DNA of 64,000 nt from Rheinheimera mangrovi. GTDB taxonomy: Bacteria; Pseudomonadota; Gammaproteobacteria; Enterobacterales; Alteromonadaceae. Each line of letters starts with the position of its first letter. Positions within the stretch are counted from its first letter, which is position 1. The stretch covers positions 2,649,501-2,713,500 of the forward strand of contig NZ_CP034683.1 of NCBI RefSeq assembly GCF_003990335.1, in the 5' to 3' direction. Below, in pieces: positions 1 through 8,103 of the stretch. The notes under the pieces were generated by a model. That model was not told the DNA's origin, searched no databases, and saw only the letters and a list, made by a program, of their open reading frames with translations. The position numbers were made by a program, and so were the translations under genes.

Positions 1-1344
1 CACAGCCAGCAGGATCAAACGCTGCGTCAGGGTACGGTTATCCAGCTCCTGCCGCTGTAACTCAGTTTGCTGTTCCAGTAGTTTAATTTGTAAGGCATTT
101 TCCTGAGCCTGATATTTAATCTGCAACTCACTGAATACTTTATCCCGCTCCGACTGAAAAAATTCATCTTTTAGGCGCTGCTGTTCTTTTAATGCCTGCG
201 CTTGCAACTGATACTGCCCGGCCACGCCATATGCATCAGCCAGAAGCCCCTGGATTTGTGCCACCTGACTGGCTGGGGCAAAAGTGCTGAATTGTTCAGC
301 GGCACGACGCATTTCGGCAAGCCCAGTGTCAAAATCCCCCCGCATCACTTTGATATAACCCAGGTTAAAATCAATTACTGTGCCTTCAGAACTGTTATTG
401 ATTGAGCTGGCTATGGCTCTGGCCTGAGTCAAATACTGTTCGGCCCGCTGGTAGTTTTTTAGCAGCAACAATCCGGCTCCGGCATTATTGTATCCTGCCA
501 GTTCAACGCGTTTATTGCCCTGCTCCTTACCCAATTTGGCCGCTTGTATAAAGTCTTCGGAACTTTGTGCAGAAAGACCATGCAGCTCTCTCGCCGCATA
601 AGCCCGGTTCAAATAAAGCTCTGGTAACCGCTTGGGTAAATTGTATTTACTGGCCTCAGCAATGGTTTTATCCAACAACTCCAGCGCCACTTTAAAATTC
701 TGCAACGACAACTGAACTCTGGAAATATGCAGATTTAAAAATTGGCGGCGACTATGGGTGGCTGCATCATCAGTATCACCAACGGCGGTATGCGCCTTGA
801 GTAAATGCTCCAGTGCAGACTCAAATTTCCGGTTCGCCTGCAATACTCTGCCAATCACGTTATGGCAGTAATACCCTATGCGTGGATTTTCAACTGCAGC
901 TAATTGATGCTCAATAGCAGCAATAAGCGCTAGGCTTTCATCGACTTGATTGGTGTTTAAATAAATATCCGCTTTTACGGCCAGCAATTCAGCGGTCGCT
1001 GCCGGCGAGGACTGAATAGTTGGCATCGCCAAAACAGAGTCGGTCAATTCCAATGCTGCATCAACCTTGTGCTCATCGAATGCCATAGACAGACTTTGGT
1101 AACCTTTTACTCTGGCGTAACTCTCGACAGGAACAGACTCAGTTAATGCATCAACAATACTACGAAGCTTGATTTTGTCTTGCGGGTAATCGGCTACGCC
1201 TGCAAGCTGATCCAGTTTCTGTTCAAGAGCCGGGTCTGTTTGTTGAGCTGAAGCATGGCTATGGCTAATACCAGCAAACAAAAACATAAGTAAAACCAGA
1301 GGTCTAAAAAAGAAGTGCTGCAGCGTGCCTGTTTTCAATGTCAT
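1..1344 (-). CDS. TPR-repeat sensor-type protein, signal peptide, truncated by window edge
   Basis: The frame is open from an ATG at 1344 to the window edge, giving 448 residues with no stop, so the C-terminus lies outside. The N-terminus (MTLKTGTLQHFFFRPLVLLM, then a hydrophobic stretch ending SHASA) reads as a Sec signal peptide. The body has helical TPR-like repeats, for example around 330-500 with the pattern YNNAG..LLLLKNYQRAEQYL. The last 60 residues are a charged coiled coil followed by RLILLAV, probably the start of a membrane helix. This order (signal, TPRs, coiled coil, TM) is typical of periplasmic TPR sensors fused to a GGDEF, histidine kinase or HTH output domain. Which output this one has cannot be seen. 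Confidence 0.8.
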   Translation of the reverse strand, partial: MTLKTGTLQHFFFRPLVLLMFLFAGISHSHASAQQTDPALEQKLDQLAGVADYPQDKIKLRSIVDALTESVPVESYARVKGYQSLSMAFDEHKVDAALELTDSVLAMPTIQSSPAATAELLAVKADIYLNTNQVDESLALIAAIEHQLAAVENPRIGYYCHNVIGRVLQANRKFESALEHLLKAHTAVGDTDDAATHSRRQFLNLHISRVQLSLQNFKVALELLDKTIAEASKYNLPKRLPELYLNRAYAARELHGLSAQSSEDFIQAAKLGKEQGNKRVELAGYNNAGAGLLLLKNYQRAEQYLTQARAIASSINNSSEGTVIDFNLGYIKVMRGDFDTGLAEMRRAAEQFSTFAPASQVAQIQGLLADAYGVAGQYQLQAQALKEQQRLKDEFFQSERDKVFSELQIKYQAQENALQIKLLEQQTELQRQELDNRTLTQRLILLAV

Positions 1345-1861
1345 TCATTCCGCGTAGGGTTTCCCACAAAATTCGGAATTTATACTATCAGTTTTTTCAG
1401 TATTGATAAGTGCCCAATCTGAATTTAAGTGTGCGGAATTGTGATAAAGCTGATCATGTTGCGTGGCTTTGTGGCCCGTAACTTTTACTTCGATTTGTAG
1501 TAGCAGAATGCAGGTCAGTCAGTGCCTTTTGTGCTGAGCCTCTACACGCCTGAACCTGATCCATTGTATGAACAGGGCTATTCTCGCTGCAAGGTTGAAA
1601 TGCAGGGCATTGCATTCGAAAAGCATGCCTAAGGTGTCGATTCTCTGCAGGCTTTATGGTGAGCGGTTGCCCCCCCCTGAGGCTGACGCTTAGCTCTGTG
1701 CAGTCCGAAGCTGGAATGTTTATTTTCCAAAGCATCTGGATCCGCGCTTTAGTCTGTTGTCAGCTTATTTTCCGCGATCAGACGCACAGCGCTGATGCCT
1801 TACATATCAGATAAGGTATAACGAAGGCCGAAACAAACTCCATCATAAAAGGACCAGCAGT
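1345..1861. other. Gene-poor stretch containing a decayed gene and two promoter regions
   Basis: No intact gene is seen here. The left end is the upstream region of the TPR gene; the right end leads into the TTG-start pRiA4b-like gene, with AAAGGA at about 1847-1853 as its likely ribosome binding site. The middle holds the pseudogene described separately. A minus-strand ORF over 1454-1735 lacks any recognisable motif and is taken as a shadow. Confidence 0.5.
1456..1740 (+). pseudogene. Decayed small protein gene, DUF6968-like
   Basis: One plus-strand frame reads as convincing protein across several stops. After ATG at 1456 it gives MLRGFVARNFYFDL, then TAG TAG (1498-1503), then QNAGQSVPFVLSLYTPEPD continuing to YSRCKVEMQGIAFEKHA. 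A TAA follows at 1630, then GVDSLQALW, then TGA at 1660. After a C-run at 1671-1677 the reading continues in another frame as LRLTLSSVQSEAGMFIF. The pattern (tryptic beta-strands, Y-x-C, then G-x-D-S-x-Q-A-L) resembles DUF6968-type small proteins, recalled from memory. At least three stop sites and one frameshift make this a dead gene if the reading is right. The family name is the least certain part. Confidence 0.5.
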
Positions 1862-2236
1862 TTGGAGATATACACCATAGAAATCACCCTTCCCTTTAAA
1901 GCCAAAACGCCATGGCGGCGTGTGATTGAAGTGGAAGACAACACGCCCTTTTTTGAGTTGCATTACTTTATTCAGACGATGGTGAAGTTTGATAATGATC
2001 ACTTGTATGAGTTTCATATCGCCAAAACCCCTGGCAGAAATACGCAACGTATTGATGATGGAAAAATGCTAAATGAGGTGTATCCGCTGGTGGGTAGCAA
2101 GGTGTTTTATTTGTTTGATTTCGGTGATTGCTGGTTATTTCAGTTTAAAAAATTACGCAAAAAAGCTGAAAAACAACCCAGGGTAAAATACCCGCGAGTG
2201 GTAGAGTCTGAGGGCCGAAACCCAAGGCAATACTAA
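1862..2236 (+). CDS. pRiA4b ORF-3-like family protein
   Basis: A 124-residue protein starting at TTG 1862, preceded by AAAGGA. The sequence follows the plasmid pRiA4b ORF-3-like pattern: a first strand with P-W-R-R-V, then FFELHYFIQTMVKFDNDHL with F-H-I, then the YLFDFGDCWLFQF block, and a C-terminal YPRVVESEGRNPRQY tail matching the usual YPRC...G...P ending. The molecular role of the family is not established. It sits alone beside a decayed gene, which suggests a small accessory patch. The start is fixed by the Shine-Dalgarno and lack of an ATG upstream of the conserved first strand. Confidence 0.75.
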   Translation: MEIYTIEITLPFKAKTPWRRVIEVEDNTPFFELHYFIQTMVKFDNDHLYEFHIAKTPGRNTQRIDDGKMLNEVYPLVGSKVFYLFDFGDCWLFQFKKLRKKAEKQPRVKYPRVVESEGRNPRQY

Positions 2237-2271
2237 GTTACCTGAACCCGGGATAAATTAAGACATAAAAA

Positions 2272-2306
2272 AAGCCCGGCGAAGTTAACCTGTGCTGGGC
2301 CTTTTT
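2272..2306. terminator. Bidirectional rho-independent terminator
   Basis: A-run, GCCCGGC (2274-2280), 13-base loop, GCTGGGC (2294-2300), T-run. It lies between the convergent pRiA4b-like gene and the di-heme lipoprotein and can serve both strands. Confidence 0.75.
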
Positions 2307-2314
2307 TATCCGTA

Positions 2315-5314
2315 TTACAAGGACTTCAGGAAGGCCAATAATGCTTCGCGCTCAGCGGTAGGCAGATTTACAAAGCGGTTTTTGATCACTTCTGCTTCGC
2401 CACCGTGCCATACAATAGCTTCGGTTAAAGTACGGGCGCGACCATCATGTAAATAACCAGCCACAGTGCCTCCAGCCACAAACTGGGTATAGCCTATGCC
2501 CCACAGCGCCGGTGTTCTCCACATGCTGCCGCTGGCAAGGCCTTCAGTGAAGTTATCCGCAAGGCCTGGGCCCATATCATGCAGCAGCAGGTCGGTGTAA
2601 GGTTTAATCGTCTGATTGCGCACTTCATCAAATTCAGAGCGGGCGCTGGTTTTCACTTCACTGACGTGGCAAGTGACACAGCGAATATCTTTAAAGACTT
2701 TCTCGCCAGCCGCTATTTGGGCAGGGTCGACATCCAGATATGCCAAAGGCGATACCCCTTTAGGGAAACCACTAACCACACTTCGCTGCGCTGGTACGGC
2801 TAACAAATGCAGGTACTGCGTCATGGCGGTTACGGCTTCATCTGGTAAACCTGGCTCTGCTGTGACCGGGTCGCACCGTTGTGGGCCCGCCAGACAAGCC
2901 AGTTTAGGATAAACAGAAGAAGTCACTGCCATATCCAGCAGAGCAGCATGGGTCACCTGATGACGCAAGCTGACTTTACTTGCTTTCCAGCCGTAGCGGC
3001 CTAACCGCACTTCTCCGGTTTCAGGGTCGTACGCATAATTCGCCGTACCTAATACACCGTCGGCATCAGGTGTGGTGCGCACTCTGGATAAAATAGTTTC
3101 ATCCGAAATCGCTTCCAGTAACCCCATACCAATCAATGGCTGGGCCTGACGTATAGAATGTACTTCAGGTTCTGGCCCTTCAAAGGCAATAGCGGCTTTA
3201 CGCAGTTCAACTTGTGTGCCGTCGGCCAGGCTGACAGTACTGCTGACAAAATCAGCAACCCAGGCACCATTGCCCCAGTTTTGCAGCGCACCAGTCGTGA
3301 CAGAGCGGCCATTCATTTGCAGCGCCTGACCATAAATAGGATGAGGCAGATAGTGGCCATTGGCATCTGTACCTGTTGCACCTACCCGCACAGCCATAGT
3401 GTCCAGTCGTTGGTTACGCACTGTAGGCGCCACACTGCGGCCATTATTTACATGGCAGTTAAAACAGGAGGATTGGTTAAAACGTGGGCCTTGCAGTTGG
3501 CGACCCGCGTCATTGCGATCATTACCATCTTCGTTATGAATACCTGTCCATAAGTTGGTATGAAGCCAACGCCGCCCTTCCATAAAACGTTGCATATTCT
3601 GCATACCAATAGTGTTATGCGGCTGCTGAAACATAAACGTTGGATTGTCGGCATAATCATAAGAAACAGACCCCAAGCCTCCTTGCAGCGTGCTCTCTGG
3701 CAAAGGTTCGTTCATCAGGCGAGGCTGCACACCGTACCAGGGTCTTAAGCCTTTGCCCATCACATAAGTCAGCTCGTTGGTGTAATAGCGAAATGCTCCG
3801 CTATCACCTATAGCGTCCATGGCTTCGCGGGTAGAGAAAAACGAACCTGTGAACTCAATCACATCCCCCTTTTTCAGTACACGGGAGTCCACATAACTGC
3901 CATTAGGTACCAGCACGCCATCCGCATTGGCAGAAAGTGCTCTGTGACCAGGATAGCGGTCAAACACTACACTGCACCCGTCATTCGCGCCAATCACACC
4001 GTTATAACCACTGTCCGGGCGCAACAAAACGCCATTGGCTGGTTTGGCGATCACGGGGCAAGCAGCACCTGGATCCTGGTAAGTCGAGTCATCCAGTAAA
4101 TCACCAGGGCTCATCCAGCCAAAACCTGTGACACCAGGCTCATCAAAACGGCGGACAAAAGAGTGGCCTCCACCTTTTTGGGCTTGCTGGTAATATTGGT
4201 TCACCACAATACGGGGTTCAGTCACACCAGCAACATTACTGTTATCAATAAACTCCACACCCCAGGTACGGTTTTTAAAGTAGTTGGCAATAAAATTCAA
4301 ATGCGCACCAGGGCCTTTATCCAAAGGTTTACCTGCTGCATCTACGGTGTCATTGACGCCAAAACCAATTTCATTCCAGTCTTCACCACGCTCACGGGCA
4401 TGACGGGAGCGCCCTACCATGCTAAAGCGGGTGACTAAGGTGCCATCTGCCAGAGTAAAGCTAACGGTTTCTATAGGTTCTGCCGGAGCAGGCAATGGCA
4501 CGCGACCAGCGCCACTTAGGGGATAAGACAAAGCAGAAGTGCTCAGCACTGGCATGGAGCTATCGCTGCCCGGTGTTCTGAATTCAACTTCAAATAATGA
4601 ATAGCCATACTGAGTACTGCGGGTGATACCCTGAAAACGCAGATAACGCGCATTGGTATCCAGATTCAGAAACTCTTCGGTTTTGCCTTCTGAACCCACC
4701 ACATAACGCAGCTGATACCAGTTTTGCCCGTCATCCGACACATAAATAGCGTACTCTTTGGCATGAGCATTTTCCCAATAGAGTTTCATCGTGCCTAATG
4801 CGGTTTTGGTACCAAAGTCAAACTGCAGCCAGGCGTTATCTGCATCAGTAACATCGTCACCCCAGGCACTTTCCCAGCGACTGGCCAAATCGCCATCTAT
4901 GGCTTTGGCAGCAGTATTATTGTCATTCTCGTCGCCGGAAGAACTGGCAGTGACAGCAAGGACAGGCTGACTGACCTGAGTTTTGTCGTAACTGGTGTCA
5001 ATGCGCAGTGCCGCAGGCGGCGAAGGTAAAGAAGGCCCACCAACTTTAGGCAGCGGTGCGGTTTTCGCATCAGGTGCAGCTTCAAGTTCTGGTTCTGGTA
5101 ACTCAACAGGGAGAGGCGTGACGACAGGCGGTGGAATAACCACAGGAGGCGGCGTTATTACAGGAGGAGCTCCTGAGCCCGAATCATCAGGTACAACACT
5201 GCTGCCTCCGCCACCGCCACAAGCTGCAACGGCTAACGCCAGTGCGGGCACCATTAGCCAACTCTTCAGCTGTAACCTGTTTGCATCTGATAACACAACA
5301 GAACAAGGGCTCAT
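2315..5314 (-). CDS. Discoidin-domain di-heme oxidoreductase lipoprotein (DUF1111-type)
   Basis: About 999 residues from the ATG at 5314, which has GGGAG upstream; an in-frame TTG at 5329 is less likely. The N-terminus ends in a lipobox, LAVAAC, so it is predicted to be an outer-membrane or surface lipoprotein. A Pro/Val-rich linker follows. Residues about 115-245 look like an F5/8 type C (discoidin) sugar-binding domain. The rest is DUF1111-like, the di-heme oxidoreductase family related to MauG/cytochrome c peroxidases, with CFNCH near residue 616 and CVTCH near residue 880, two c-type heme sites. Likely electron transfer or peroxidase-type chemistry at the cell surface; substrate unknown. 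The discoidin fusion is unusual. Confidence 0.8.
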   Translation of the reverse strand: MSPCSVVLSDANRLQLKSWLMVPALALAVAACGGGGGSSVVPDDSGSGAPPVITPPPVVIPPPVVTPLPVELPEPELEAAPDAKTAPLPKVGGPSLPSPPAALRIDTSYDKTQVSQPVLAVTASSSGDENDNNTAAKAIDGDLASRWESAWGDDVTDADNAWLQFDFGTKTALGTMKLYWENAHAKEYAIYVSDDGQNWYQLRYVVGSEGKTEEFLNLDTNARYLRFQGITRSTQYGYSLFEVEFRTPGSDSSMPVLSTSALSYPLSGAGRVPLPAPAEPIETVSFTLADGTLVTRFSMVGRSRHARERGEDWNEIGFGVNDTVDAAGKPLDKGPGAHLNFIANYFKNRTWGVEFIDNSNVAGVTEPRIVVNQYYQQAQKGGGHSFVRRFDEPGVTGFGWMSPGDLLDDSTYQDPGAACPVIAKPANGVLLRPDSGYNGVIGANDGCSVVFDRYPGHRALSANADGVLVPNGSYVDSRVLKKGDVIEFTGSFFSTREAMDAIGDSGAFRYYTNELTYVMGKGLRPWYGVQPRLMNEPLPESTLQGGLGSVSYDYADNPTFMFQQPHNTIGMQNMQRFMEGRRWLHTNLWTGIHNEDGNDRNDAGRQLQGPRFNQSSCFNCHVNNGRSVAPTVRNQRLDTMAVRVGATGTDANGHYLPHPIYGQALQMNGRSVTTGALQNWGNGAWVADFVSSTVSLADGTQVELRKAAIAFEGPEPEVHSIRQAQPLIGMGLLEAISDETILSRVRTTPDADGVLGTANYAYDPETGEVRLGRYGWKASKVSLRHQVTHAALLDMAVTSSVYPKLACLAGPQRCDPVTAEPGLPDEAVTAMTQYLHLLAVPAQRSVVSGFPKGVSPLAYLDVDPAQIAAGEKVFKDIRCVTCHVSEVKTSARSEFDEVRNQTIKPYTDLLLHDMGPGLADNFTEGLASGSMWRTPALWGIGYTQFVAGGTVAGYLHDGRARTLTEAIVWHGGEAEVIKNRFVNLPTAEREALLAFLKSL

Positions 5315-5613
5315 ACCAATCACTCCCAAATTACCCCTAACAGAATGTCACTGAATTGCATTTCAGTGACAAATACGCCGATTTATTATCAAAGCGACTG
5401 CATGTGGTTAAATCATGAGGCAATAACAGGTTCTCTTGTGTAATTAATTGTTCATTGCTCGCACTTCAATACTTGTGCATCTTACCAGCTGAATTCGCTA
5501 TCAGGCTTCTTGGTCGTACCATTGCTGAATAAAGCAGCTTGTTATTGCATACGCAAAAAAGGATGCATGTTCTGCATCCTTTTCATTTTCCATCTATTGA
5601 AATACCGGACTGA
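5315..5613. other. Intergenic region: promoter of di-heme lipoprotein and pirin terminator
   Basis: AT-rich upstream region of the minus-strand lipoprotein gene, with no ORF worth calling. The right end holds the pirin terminator at 5557-5583. Confidence 0.5.
5557..5583 (-). terminator. Terminator downstream of pirin gene
   Basis: Perfect 11-bp stem AAAAGGATGCA / TGCATCCTTTT with a 5-base loop. It is T-rich on the minus strand, directly downstream of the pirin stop. Confidence 0.85.
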
Positions 5614-6309
5614 TTAGCCGGGCAAATCAAACCAGAGTGCTCTGACAGGCTCTGCTCCTGCTTTGGCGATTAACTCAGTCAAATGAGTCAGCTTGATACC
5701 ATCACCCGGTTTGAGCAGTTGTTCCGCGACTGTCAGTTCACCATTAATCAGGTGCAGGTAATAAGCCCTGCCCGGTTTTACCTGTATCTCTTGTTGCTGT
5801 GACGCCAGTAAAATCAACTGAGACAAACTGGCATCCTGCTTGATAGTCAAAGTGCCGTTACGACCATCAGCTGTGATCACTTCTGTTAAACCCACAGCCT
5901 GACCGAAGTCTTTTTGTTGATAACCAGGTGCGCCATTGAGTTGGTTTGGCTGGATCCAAATTTGCAAAAACTTCAGCCGATCTGTGTTGCTGGCATTGTA
6001 TTCACTGTGTGAAATACCTTTACCCGCGCTCATCAGTTGAAATTCACCTGCAGGTAATATTTCTTCATTGCCTGCTGAATCTTTATGCGCAATTTTACCT
6101 TCCAGCACATAGCTGATGATTTCCATATTTTTATGACCATGAGTAGGAAAACCAGCACCTGCTGCCACTTCATCGTCATTAATAACTCGCAATTCTGAAA
6201 AGCCCATTTGTTTTGGGTTGTAGTAATCACCAAAAGAAAAGGTATGTTGACTTTTCAGCCAGCCAAAGTGAGCGCGACCCCGTTCTGCTGAGCGGATAAT
6301 TTCAAACAT
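5614..6309 (-). CDS. Pirin family protein (quercetin 2,3-dioxygenase-like)
   Basis: 231 residues from the ATG at 6309, which has GAGGGA upstream; the longer frame reading to 6405 adds an unlikely hydrophobic leader. It is a bicupin of the pirin/YhhW type. The four metal ligands are in place: H57 and H59 in FPTHGHKNME, H101 and E103 in GKGISHSEY. The opening HTFSFGDYYNPKQMG is the family signature. Bacterial pirins bind a transition metal and some show quercetinase activity; the natural substrate is usually unknown. It is monocistronic, with its own terminator. Confidence 0.92.
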   Translation of the reverse strand: MFEIIRSAERGRAHFGWLKSQHTFSFGDYYNPKQMGFSELRVINDDEVAAGAGFPTHGHKNMEIISYVLEGKIAHKDSAGNEEILPAGEFQLMSAGKGISHSEYNASNTDRLKFLQIWIQPNQLNGAPGYQQKDFGQAVGLTEVITADGRNGTLTIKQDASLSQLILLASQQQEIQVKPGRAYYLHLINGELTVAEQLLKPGDGIKLTHLTELIAKAGAEPVRALWFDLPG

Positions 6310-6642
6310 TTTGTATTCCCTCTGCATTCGAATAATCTTGAATAAGCTCACTATAGAACGAAAAAGACGTGGCAAAAAACGGAGAAAACTGACAATTAAG
6401 TTCAATTATTTTGAATAAAGTAAAACCTATTGAGATCCGTGCTACGCAGAGAAAGGGGAGCTTTGAATTCGCTTGGAGTGATGCCTGAAAATACCCCTGA
6501 CAGAGTCACTCAGACTGTACCTGAAGCCTTTACACCCTAAACTTACCCATTGTATCCTGAGCCAGGAAGTGGAATCCTTTGTTTTTATTCCAGTTTGGGA
6601 GCAATCATTATTAGCAGGTATCTCACTAAAGAATACAAACTG
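6310..6642. other. Intergenic region, no gene seen
   Basis: Upstream region shared by the pirin gene (minus) and the mini-FliF gene (plus). An in-frame TTG at 6550 could extend the latter by 31 residues, but the extra sequence carries no recognisable feature. Confidence 0.4.
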
Positions 6643-7104
6643 ATGGCTATCATTTTTATTTCCATAACATTTGCAGTGTTTATAGTGAAATGGGCAAGAG
6701 ATGATGAACCTGAGTTCAGACCTCTTCTACAAGATATGAGGCTGGTGGATGCAGTTGAAATTGCAGATGTACTAGACCAAAACTCTATCGACTATTTTGC
6801 TGACGTTGAAAGCCATATGCTGTATGTGAACCAGAAACAGTCTGTACAGGCACGTATTGAGCTGGCTAAAATCGGCATTGTTATCGAGTACCCCAGAGTC
6901 GTAAAAGAACCTGATTTGCAAAAGGCATATGCAGAACTCAGCCGAAGTCTGGAGGAGGCAAACAACAACGCACCAATACACCAGCAATCGTGGTTTTTGA
7001 GGATGATCCGCTTGGTGATGGGGACACTGGTGCTGATTGTATTAATTCTTACGGTCATACGCCCGGCTCTGGCCGCTATTATTTTAAGTGAAGAAGAAAA
7101 ATAA
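6643..7104 (+). CDS. Orphan mini-FliF/YscJ-like membrane protein
   Basis: 153 residues from ATG 6643; the start is uncertain because no good ribosome site is seen and the frame is open back to 6550. Layout: TM helix at residues 1-17, a soluble domain at about 22-85, a polar linker, TM helix at about 121-145, and a short acidic tail (SEEEK). The soluble part, FRPLLQDMRLVDAVEIADVL followed by IDYFADVESHMLYVN and ARIELAKIGI, follows the first ring-building domain of FliF/YscJ (Y..L...L...da..i...L....I.Y......l.V...........L...G). The second TM and VIRPAL also echo the FliF C-terminal helix. There are no flagellar or secretion genes nearby. Function unknown. Confidence 0.6.
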   Translation: MAIIFISITFAVFIVKWARDDEPEFRPLLQDMRLVDAVEIADVLDQNSIDYFADVESHMLYVNQKQSVQARIELAKIGIVIEYPRVVKEPDLQKAYAELSRSLEEANNNAPIHQQSWFLRMIRLVMGTLVLIVLILTVIRPALAAIILSEEEK

Positions 7105-7373
7105 CCTTCATTCTAAAATTGAACCTCAGCATATCAACCGGCAGAATCAGGGGCCATTGAACAATCTAAGCGCATAAAATTTTCTTCAATTGTTCAATTT
7201 CCTGCTAATTTTTCTTATTTAACAATAGACTAAGTCACTCTCTCCTGTCGCCGGCTCCATCTGTGAACTGACTCAGTGAATCTAAAAACCACAAGCTACT
7301 AACTCTATTCAACTAATTTTTACAATGCTACAGTGGTGTTGATTGAATTCCATCATTGGTAAAAGGAAATCCC
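7105..7373. other. Intergenic region with a 10-bp inverted repeat
   Basis: AT-rich region upstream of lemA. It contains ATTGAACAAT at 7156-7165 and its exact complement ATTGTTCAAT at 7189-7198, 23 bases apart. AAAAGGAA just before 7374 is the LemA ribosome site. Confidence 0.5.
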
Positions 7374-7964
7374 ATGACCACCATTATTACCCTAGTGATT
7401 GCCGCCGTTGTGCTGTTTTTTATTGTCAGTATTTATAACCAACTGGTGAAACTGAAAAACCGTTTTCAAAATGCGTTTGCTCAAATTGAAGTGCAGTTAA
7501 AACGCCGCTACGACTTAATTCCTAATCTGGTCGAAACTGCCAAAGCCTATATGTCGCATGAACGCGAAACGCTGGAAGCTGTGATTGCAGCGCGCAACAG
7601 TGCTATGACGCAATTAACAGCAGCTGCAGCCCAGCCTGGCGATGCAGCCGCAATCAGTCAACTGGCCGGTGCTGAATCTGCGCTGCAAGGCGCTATGACT
7701 AAATTCAGCATGGTGATGGAAGCCTACCCTGATTTAAAAGCCAATCAAAATATGATGCAGCTGACCGAAGAGCTGACCAGCACTGAAAACAAAGTGGCTT
7801 TTGCCCGTCAGGCCTTTAATGACGCTGTGACTGAATACAACAGCTACAAACAAAGCTTTCCGCCTGTGGTTTTTGCCGGTTTATTTGGCCATCAGCAAGA
7901 TGCCAAACTGCTGGAGTTTGCGGATAGCGCAGCCATCCAAGCCGCACCTAAAGTGAGCTTTTAA
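7374..7964 (+). CDS. LemA family protein
   Basis: 196 residues from ATG 7374, preceded by AAAAGGAA; the upstream in-frame GTG-type start is less likely. One N-terminal TM helix (TIITLVIAAVVLFFIVSIYN) is followed by the LemA signature NQLVKLKNRFQNAFAQIEVQ and LKRRYDLIPNLVETAKAYM. The remainder is a helical cytoplasmic or periplasmic bundle. LemA proteins often sit beside M48 peptidases, as here with the next gene, and the two probably act together at the membrane. The exact role of LemA is not settled. Confidence 0.93.
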   Translation: MTTIITLVIAAVVLFFIVSIYNQLVKLKNRFQNAFAQIEVQLKRRYDLIPNLVETAKAYMSHERETLEAVIAARNSAMTQLTAAAAQPGDAAAISQLAGAESALQGAMTKFSMVMEAYPDLKANQNMMQLTEELTSTENKVAFARQAFNDAVTEYNSYKQSFPPVVFAGLFGHQQDAKLLEFADSAAIQAAPKVSF

Positions 7965-7969
7965 CGCTT

Positions 7970-8062
7970 CGTCCTTGAAGCTGCAGCTTCGTTCGTTTCA
8001 CTTTTTCACTTCGTCCAACCTGGACCTGGAACCACGGGCAGGGCTGACCCCTGCCCCTACGC
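7970..8062. repeat. Dispersed repeats: family A copy and a family B-like hairpin
   Basis: Family A copy at 7970-7995 (GTCCTTGAAGCTGCAGCTTC), also seen at 18675 and 22581. A divergent GC-rich family B-like palindrome lies at 8034-8062 (GGGCAGGGctgaCCCCTGCCC, then CTACG). Both sit between lemA and the M48 gene. Confidence 0.6.
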
Positions 8063-8103
8063 TGTCTTAGCCCGGCAGTGTCATTCACATTGGGTATAAC
8101 AAT

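Noticed and set aside
1454..1735. Minus-strand ORF of 93 residues
   Set aside because: It is antisense to the pseudogene, has no recognisable motif or ribosome site, and its composition does not look like protein.
4995..5354. Plus-strand 119-residue Gly/Thr/Pro-rich ORF
   Set aside because: It is antisense to the lipoprotein linker, which is low-complexity Pro/Val; the open frame follows from that bias.
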